Origin: Calditrichaceae bacterium
GTDB lineage: Bacteria; Calditrichota; Calditrichia; RBG-13-44-9; J075
Length of the DNA stretch: 37,278 bases
Direction of reading: 5' to 3'
Assembly (NCBI GenBank): GCA_013360445.1
Contig: JABWBP010000034.1
Span: 1-37,278, forward strand
Program-made: the position numbers and the translations under genes
Shown here: piece by piece, positions 32,887 to 37,278 of the stretch
Numbering within the stretch: position 1 is the stretch's first letter
How the letters are laid out: every line of letters starts with the position of its first letter
Notes under the pieces: model-generated
Told to the model about the DNA's origin: nothing
The model's database searches: none
The model's input: only the letters and a program-made list of their open reading frames with translations

Positions 32887-34728
32887 TTACTTCATCAAGA
32901 CCATCTTTTGGGTCAAACTGGCATTTCCGGCTTTAAGGGTATAGAAGTAGATGCCGGAGGGCAGGTTGGCGGCGTCAAAGTTGACGGTGTATTGCCCGGC
33001 AGCTTTGCGGCCTTTTTCCAACGTTGCTACTTTCTGGCCGGTCAGGTTATAGACGTCCAGACTAATGTCGGAAGACTGCTGCAGCGTGTAATCGATGGTG
33101 GTAGAGGGGTTGAAGGGGTTAGGATAGTTCTGCGAAAGCGCAAACTTGTCGATCAGGCTTGCAGGATTGTCGCCAATTCCGACTTCAATGGGAAGCTCTA
33201 CCCGCTCATAGTACCAGATGCACTCGGACGGATCGGTCAGCGGGGTAAAGTTGGTCAGGGAAACCCCGGCGTTGGTATCGACCATCCACATAATATCGAG
33301 AAGGAGGACGTTCCCTTCCCGCAGCACGTTTTGGGTAATCGTGGGATACACATCGGATTCATTGGAATTACCGATCAACTTAACCGGCTCCTGCCAGGTC
33401 TGGCCGCCGTCCATGGAGACAGCACCCCAGATATCCGTGGCAAAAATTTCTACCGTGCTGGTTCCGCCGCCGCTGCTGCTTTGCAAGAGCACAATGCCGC
33501 CGCTAACGGGATCTTTTTCCCACTGCTGCCAGACACACACCAACTCCCCGTTGGGGCCTTCGGCAAGGTGGGGATAGGCGTTCCCCAGGCCGTTGCCCGG
33601 GCGGTTGTTGGCCATGGCCGCTTGAATCGTGGGATCATCCGGCGCGCTGTATTCCAGGGTAGTCACTTCGCTGAAGGTTTGGGTGCTGCTGTCCCAATGC
33701 AGGATCGGCCAGTAGTCGATAGCTGCGGAGGTGGTGGTGTCCCTGACGCCCTGAATCGCGCCAAATACGGCATGATAAACGCCGTCGCTGGTGTAAAAAC
33801 CATTCTGCTGGCTGAAGTTCTCGATGATGTACTGGGTATTTCCGAAAGGCGTTACCGCTACCGCGTCGTCATCCCAAATCAGGGTTACGTCCCAGTTGGC
33901 AATGCCCCAATCCGTGGTGGTGCACAGCCAGGTGGAGCCATTGAGCGGGAGACCGGCTCCGGTGGCCGGAGAGATCAGATAACTTAGTTGCGGCATATTG
34001 AGAACATTAAAGCTGGGCCAACGTTCCCCGTTGCCGTAGTCGGTGACGCCGGAGATGGTGATATTGTCTCCATCCAGCCAGTTTGCTCCGTAGTCGGTGG
34101 TGTATTTGAACACGTCGCCGCCGGACCAGTTGGCGTTCGTGGTCTGGCCGATATAAACCATCACATCACCCTCGCGCGCGATACCGGCAAATACGCCCGT
34201 GGGGGCAATGCCGGCCAGCAGGGTCGAGAACGAAAAACCGGCTTCTGAGGCGTCGGTCCAAAATTCCAGCCCGGAATGCAAAGAGACGAGCGCTTCATCA
34301 TCTTTTCCGTTGAGCACTCTTCCCCAGCCGGTGGCCCGGTCGGTGGTAATTTCCCAGTTCCCGTAGAATCCGCCTAAGTCTTCATCATAATAATCGTAGT
34401 TTACCCGCCGCGCGGCGCCCTGGGGCAGGATTTTCATAAAAACGGCATGGATGCCGTTGGTGCCGGTTCCGTAAGCATGCGCCAGCGCTCTTCCCATTTC
34501 GTTGTTGGTGGCGTAATCGTACCAGGTTCTGCCGACTTCAACGCGGTCGAGAGATTCGGTCGGGTTCGCGTAAATAAAATGGGTAAGATTATTTAATCTT
34601 TGTTGAAACAACTCTTCATCCTGCGGCGTAACCTTGTTCGCTTTTTGGGTATTGAATTCTTTGGCAAGGCCGGTAAGGCTGAACGCCACGAACAAAACCA
34701 GGGAAACCGTAAAGAGTTTCTTAACCAT
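32887..34728 (-). CDS. T9SS-secreted BNR/Asp-box repeat protein
   Basis: A 613-residue protein with a signal peptide (1-22, 'FSLTGLA'). The body carries two Asp-box motifs of the sialidase/BNR type, TTDYGANW (210-217) and SMDGGQTW (438-445), and other propeller-like strands. The T9SS tail (about 530-613) has 'NYPNPFNPSTTIDYTL' and ends LTQKMVLMK. Sialidase catalytic residues are not evident, so it is best read as a secreted beta-propeller or binding protein. I chose ATG 34728, with AAGGAG six bases upstream and a proper signal peptide. The in-frame extension to 34908 adds 60 residues without signal-peptide character. It is probably monocistronic, with a terminator at 32844-32873. Confidence 0.9.
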   Translation of the reverse strand: MVKKLFTVSLVLFVAFSLTGLAKEFNTQKANKVTPQDEELFQQRLNNLTHFIYANPTESLDRVEVGRTWYDYATNNEMGRALAHAYGTGTNGIHAVFMKILPQGAARRVNYDYYDEDLGGFYGNWEITTDRATGWGRVLNGKDDEALVSLHSGLEFWTDASEAGFSFSTLLAGIAPTGVFAGIAREGDVMVYIGQTTNANWSGGDVFKYTTDYGANWLDGDNITISGVTDYGNGERWPSFNVLNMPQLSYLISPATGAGLPLNGSTWLCTTTDWGIANWDVTLIWDDDAVAVTPFGNTQYIIENFSQQNGFYTSDGVYHAVFGAIQGVRDTTTSAAIDYWPILHWDSSTQTFSEVTTLEYSAPDDPTIQAAMANNRPGNGLGNAYPHLAEGPNGELVCVWQQWEKDPVSGGIVLLQSSSGGGTSTVEIFATDIWGAVSMDGGQTWQEPVKLIGNSNESDVYPTITQNVLREGNVLLLDIMWMVDTNAGVSLTNFTPLTDPSECIWYYERVELPIEVGIGDNPASLIDKFALSQNYPNPFNPSTTIDYTLQQSSDISLDVYNLTGQKVATLEKGRKAAGQYTVNFDAANLPSGIYFYTLKAGNASLTQKMVLMK

Positions 34729-35286
34729 GGTATCTCCTTGGGGTATTGGAGTTAAACTTATTGCTTCTTTTGCAGCCTCCGCTGCTGCTTTAGAAGCATG
34801 GCAAGACTTCATCCCTGAAAAGCAACTGCAACCAATTTTGATCCTATTTGTGTTTCTCTTCACCCCCTTTAGCGTTTGAAATAAAACAACTATCATACCA
34901 GACTGCAATGGTATGATGATTAATTAATTATAAATAAAAAAATTAGCTGCCGGGTTTTTCAAACATGGTCTATGTGACAGAGATCAAATTTACCTATTCT
35001 TGTAGGAAAATTTTTTCCTCAGATTGAAATGCACTTGCTGAGATTATAAACGTGGATCAGAAAATAAGGCAGGCAGTCACACTTTTACATTCGACCTCCT
35101 CTTTTTAAGCGTTTATCAAAGCGTTCAAACCGAAGATTCTGCTCGCGTTTTGGCGCGGGCGAGCGGGTTAACCATCACTTTGACAACTAACAGAAGATTA
35201 TAAGTTTAGAAAAGTAAATATGCAAGACTTTTGTGCTTTCCGTCAAAAACCGGGCCGCGGGAAGGGAAAAACGGGGCGGATTTATG
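34729..35286. other. AT-rich non-coding upstream region of the BNR-type gene
   Basis: There is no convincing gene in this stretch of about 560 bases. It contains the leader of the minus-strand BNR-type gene, an 8-bp inverted repeat at 34892-34917, a run of TTAATTAATTATAAATAAA-type sequence and a small GC hairpin (GCTCGC 35141-35146 with GCGAGC 35159-35164). No promoter could be assigned with confidence. MITE-like copy B begins at its right end. Confidence 0.5.
34892..34917 (-). promoter_or_regulatory. Inverted repeat ATCATACC-N10-GGTATGAT, possible operator
   Basis: ATCATACC (34892-34899) and GGTATGAT (34910-34917) are perfect inverse complements separated by 10 bases, one helical-turn spacing typical of regulator half-sites. 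It lies about 165-190 bases upstream of the BNR-type gene start. The binding factor is unknown. Confidence 0.35.
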
Positions 35287-35287
35287 A

Positions 35288-35459
35288 ACTGATGTTACGC
35301 ATTTTACCACAGAGACACAGAGAACACAGAGTTTTAATCGCCTTTTTAGCGTTTTTGCTTCTCAGCGCAGTCTCAGATTCAATAAATACTTGATTTTCTC
35401 TGTGCCCTCTGGCCCTCTGTGGCTCTGTGGTTAATTTTTAGTGTCTGCGTAACATCAGT
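35288..35459. mobile_element. MITE-like element, copy B, with clear 5-bp target duplication
   Basis: A 172-base element with the same ACTGATGTTACGCA (35288-35301) and TGCGTAACATCAGT (35446-35459) ends as copy A. It is immediately flanked by TATGA on both sides (35283-35287 and 35460-35464). The interior has CCACAGAGACACAGAG and CTCTGTGGCTCTGTGG arms that would form a long imperfect hairpin. It is non-coding. Confidence 0.8.
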
Positions 35460-35496
35460 TATGAAGTAAGGGGGGGGCAAGCTTTCGAGGATATGG

Positions 35497-35784
35497 CTAA
35501 AACCAATCGACAATTTTGGCGCGCAAGGATTCCGGGAGCTGCGCTTCGCTAACGTTGCGTTTTTTCAATTCCGAGATCACCAGGGCGATGCGTTTATCCA
35601 TGGAGTCTTTCTTGTTAATAAACAGAATTTCTTTTTCTCCCTCCACCAGGCACATCCCTCCCCGGAAATTTCCTTCTTCCACCCGGGTTTCGATTCCCAG
35701 GCGGTTGACCGCCTCGCACAGTTCTTTAAATAATTGGATTTCTTCTTCACTGCCGAGGGGTTTGCGGTGCTTGCGCTTTTTCAT
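35497..35784 (-). CDS. Small conserved-looking hypothetical protein
   Basis: A 95-residue basic/acidic cytoplasmic protein with no signal peptide or membrane segment. It has a Lys/Arg-rich start (MKKRKHRKPLG), an amphipathic helix ('EEEIQLFKELCEAVNRLGIETRVEEG'), two strands ('GGMCLVEGEKEILFINKK') and a helix ending 'LRAKIVDWF'. I do not recognise a named family. The coding character (GC-rich third positions, sensible composition) suggests a real gene. It lies between two copies of the MITE-like element, with copy B just past its stop and copy C just before its start. Function unknown. Confidence 0.75.
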   Translation of the reverse strand: MKKRKHRKPLGSEEEIQLFKELCEAVNRLGIETRVEEGNFRGGMCLVEGEKEILFINKKDSMDKRIALVISELKKRNVSEAQLPESLRAKIVDWF

Positions 35785-35814
35785 CGCTTTATATCCGGTT
35801 CTTCCTTAATTATA

Positions 35815-35947
35815 ACTGATGTTACGCATTATGCCACAGAGACACAGAGTTTTAACCACTTTTTGAATGTTTTTGCTTCTCAGTACGGGCTTAGGCTCAA
35901 TAAATATTTGATTTTCTCTGTGTGCTCTGTGACTCTGTGGCGAATTG
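35815..35947. mobile_element. MITE-like element, copy C, truncated at the right end
   Basis: The left end ACTGATGTTACGCA (35815-35828) and the internal CCACAGAGACACAGAG and CTCTGTGACTCTGTGG arms are present, but the right terminal repeat is missing. The sequence then passes into a degenerate copy of the GCAAAGCTTCAGC repeat. Confidence 0.7.
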
Positions 35948-35960
35948 CTTTGGCCAGCAT

Positions 35961-35984
35961 ACAAAGCTTCAGCTTGTACGCTCC
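35961..35984. repeat. Degenerate single copy of the GCAAAGCTTCAGC repeat
   Basis: ACAAAGCTTCAGCTTGT followed by ACGCTCC matches the family seen at 71-129 and 8342-8478. It abuts the stop codon of the sugar-nucleotide gene. Confidence 0.5.
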
Positions 35985-35986
35985 AT

Positions 35987-37066
35987 TCATAGCCATTTCT
36001 CCAGGCCTTTCTTCTTCAAATGATCCACCACCTCTTTTACGTCCTGGGCGGAGGATTTTTTACAAACCAACAGGGCGTCGCCGGTATCGACGATAATCAA
36101 ATTTTCTACCCCCACCAGGGCCACGGCCTTTTCCGGGGAGTACACGTAGCACTTGCGGGATTCGATACTGATCAATTCCGCGTATTCGCCGGCGTTCAGG
36201 TTTTTATCTTTGGGGGAAATATCATATACCGTTTCCCAACTGCCCACGTCGTTCCATCCCAAATCGGCAGGGATCACATACACGTTTTGGGCTTCTTGCA
36301 TCACTCCAAAATCAATGGAGATTCCCTTGATGCGGCGGTACACGTCCTCTAATTTGCCCTGGTAATCCCGTTTGCCGATACTGCGGCTCAGCTCCATCAA
36401 CCCTTCGTAAATTTCGGGCAATTTTTCGCCGATTTCCCGCAGGATGGTAGAGGCGCGCCAGATAAACATTCCGCTATTCCAATAAAAATCCCCGCTCTTC
36501 AAAAATCGTTTGGCGGTCTCCAGGTTGGGTTTTTCCGCAAACGTGCGCACCTGCAGCACGCTGTGATGGTCGGCTTTTAACACTTCTTCCCCGGCCTGGA
36601 TATATCCGTAGCCGGTCGCAGGCTCGTCGGGGGTAATTCCCAGGGTGACCAGGCTGTCCTGGCGGGAAACGAAATCCACGGCCAGTTTCATGACGGTCTG
36701 AAATTCCGCCACGTTGGAAATGACGTGGTCTGCCGGCACCACAATCATAATGTTATCCGGGTCCTGGTAGGCCACCTGGATTGCCGCCAGGCCGATGCAG
36801 GGAGCGGTGTTTTTGCCGAATGGCTCTAAAATGAAGTTTTCAGCGGAAAGCTGGGGCAACTGCTTTTGGATAACCTCTTTCTGATCATAATTAGTAACCA
36901 CCAAAATCTGCGAATCCTCAATAAAATTGGCCAGCCGTTGATAGGCCGCCTGGATAAGGGTGCCGTCTCCGAATACGTTTAATACTTGTTTGGGCGATTT
37001 TTCGCGGCTGCGAGGCCAGAAACGGGTTCCCATGCCGCCGGCCATCAAAATTCCATATATTTTCAT
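35987..37066 (-). CDS. manC: Mannose-1-phosphate guanylyltransferase
   Basis: A 359-residue cytoplasmic nucleotidyltransferase making GDP-mannose from mannose 1-phosphate and GTP. It has the N-terminal nucleotide-binding signature 'ILMAGGMGTRFWPRSREKSPKQ' (6-27), then 'ILEPFGKNTAPCIGLAAIQVA', the catalytic 'VVPADHVI' and 'EPATGYGYIQ'. The length fits the single-domain GMP type; the C-terminal phosphomannose isomerase domain of bifunctional ManC/AlgA is absent. I chose ATG 37066, with GGAGG upstream and the motif close to the N terminus, over the in-frame start at 37108. It would supply GDP-mannose for polysaccharide or LPS synthesis. No glycosyltransferase is adjacent within the window. Confidence 0.95.
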   Translation of the reverse strand: MKIYGILMAGGMGTRFWPRSREKSPKQVLNVFGDGTLIQAAYQRLANFIEDSQILVVTNYDQKEVIQKQLPQLSAENFILEPFGKNTAPCIGLAAIQVAYQDPDNIMIVVPADHVISNVAEFQTVMKLAVDFVSRQDSLVTLGITPDEPATGYGYIQAGEEVLKADHHSVLQVRTFAEKPNLETAKRFLKSGDFYWNSGMFIWRASTILREIGEKLPEIYEGLMELSRSIGKRDYQGKLEDVYRRIKGISIDFGVMQEAQNVYVIPADLGWNDVGSWETVYDISPKDKNLNAGEYAELISIESRKCYVYSPEKAVALVGVENLIIVDTGDALLVCKKSSAQDVKEVVDHLKKKGLEKWL

Positions 37067-37189
37067 TAGCGCCTCCAAAATCTTTTCAGTTTTTTTCCGA
37101 CAATTCATTAGACATGATTAGGAATTGATTTTTTGACCGGATTTACCGGATTTTCTGGATAAGAAATCATTGATTATTCGTTACTATTC

Positions 37190-37220
37190 AGCCACAGAGA
37201 TCACAGAGGTCACAGAGGAA
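37190..37220. repeat. Partial MITE-like internal arm near window end
   Basis: GCCACAGAGATCACAGAGG with a further CACAGAGG copy matches the internal arms of the MITE-like family at 32471, 35288 and 35815, but without the ACTGATGTTACGCA terminus. The rest may lie beyond the window. Confidence 0.5.
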
Positions 37221-37278
37221 GGTTTTTGAGCATTTAGAACCGTTATTCCGTTATATGAAACATTTTTTTCTGCAAAAT

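Noticed and set aside
32887-34728. Calling the Asp-box protein a sialidase
   Set aside because: Only two Asp boxes are clear, and the arginine triad and catalytic residues of sialidases could not be placed. Asp boxes are common in non-catalytic propellers.
34729-34908. 60-residue N-terminal extension of the BNR-type protein
   Set aside because: The downstream ATG at 34728 has AAGGAG at ideal distance and begins a proper signal peptide. The extension would bury it.
35288-35947. Repeated CACAGAG words suggestive of a CRISPR array
   Set aside because: The repeats are 7-8 bases, irregularly spaced and arranged as inverted arms of MITE-like elements. There are no spacers of uniform length and no cas genes.

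Overview
The window looks like a chromosomal segment of a Gram-negative bacterium of the FCB superphylum, probably from the Calditrichota / KSB1 / Ignavibacteria side rather than a classical Bacteroidetes. The evidence is a set of secreted proteins with type IX secretion (T9SS) C-terminal sorting tails of the 'NYPNPFNPSTTI...' kind, a PorV/PorQ-family outer-membrane protein, and two TonB-dependent receptors with N-terminal carboxypeptidase-regulatory-like domains. Genus-level assignment is not possible from the sequence alone. No rRNA, tRNA, CRISPR array or transposase gene was seen.

Layout. 1-3.0 kb: a large plus-strand NTPase/TPR protein. 3.0-3.9 kb: an AT-richer island with a BrnT/BrnA toxin-antitoxin pair, its palindromic promoter, and the stump of a TIR-domain gene. 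Almost everything after this is on the minus strand. 3.9-8.3 kb: a Uma2 nuclease-fold protein, a PAS/sigma-54 activator and a TonB-dependent receptor. 8.5-12.2 kb: Pcm repair methyltransferase, a histone-deacetylase-family amidohydrolase and a double-GAF histidine kinase. 12.4-18.0 kb: cell-wall block with a STAS anti-sigma antagonist, an MltD-like lytic transglycosylase with a huge linker, and an Slt70-like lytic transglycosylase. 18.4-24.8 kb: two T9SS substrates sharing their C-terminal half (one a matrixin metalloprotease), with a small secreted protein between them. 25.0-32.4 kb: an apparent operon, TonB receptor, then a 1080-residue secreted protein, then PorV-like protein, closed by a strong terminator. 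32.9-34.7 kb: a BNR-type T9SS substrate. 35.5-37.1 kb: a small conserved hypothetical and mannose-1-phosphate guanylyltransferase.

The dominant theme is the cell envelope: outer-membrane receptors, T9SS cargo, peptidoglycan remodelling and a sugar-nucleotide enzyme. The intergenic spaces are crowded with several unrelated families of short palindromic repeats. These include a MITE-like family with 14-bp terminal inverted repeats and 5-bp target duplications, two nested palindromic composites, and REPIN-like inverted doublets. Many lie just downstream of stop codons. Base composition is clearly GC-rich in most genes and lower in the brnTA island and at 34.7-35.5 kb.

Stretches over about 300 bases without a gene are 18004-18380 (nested palindrome), 20592-20883 (nested palindrome plus a small hairpin, just under 300), 32413-32886 (MITE-like copy A and a terminator) and 34729-35496 (upstream region of the 613-residue gene and MITE-like copy B).
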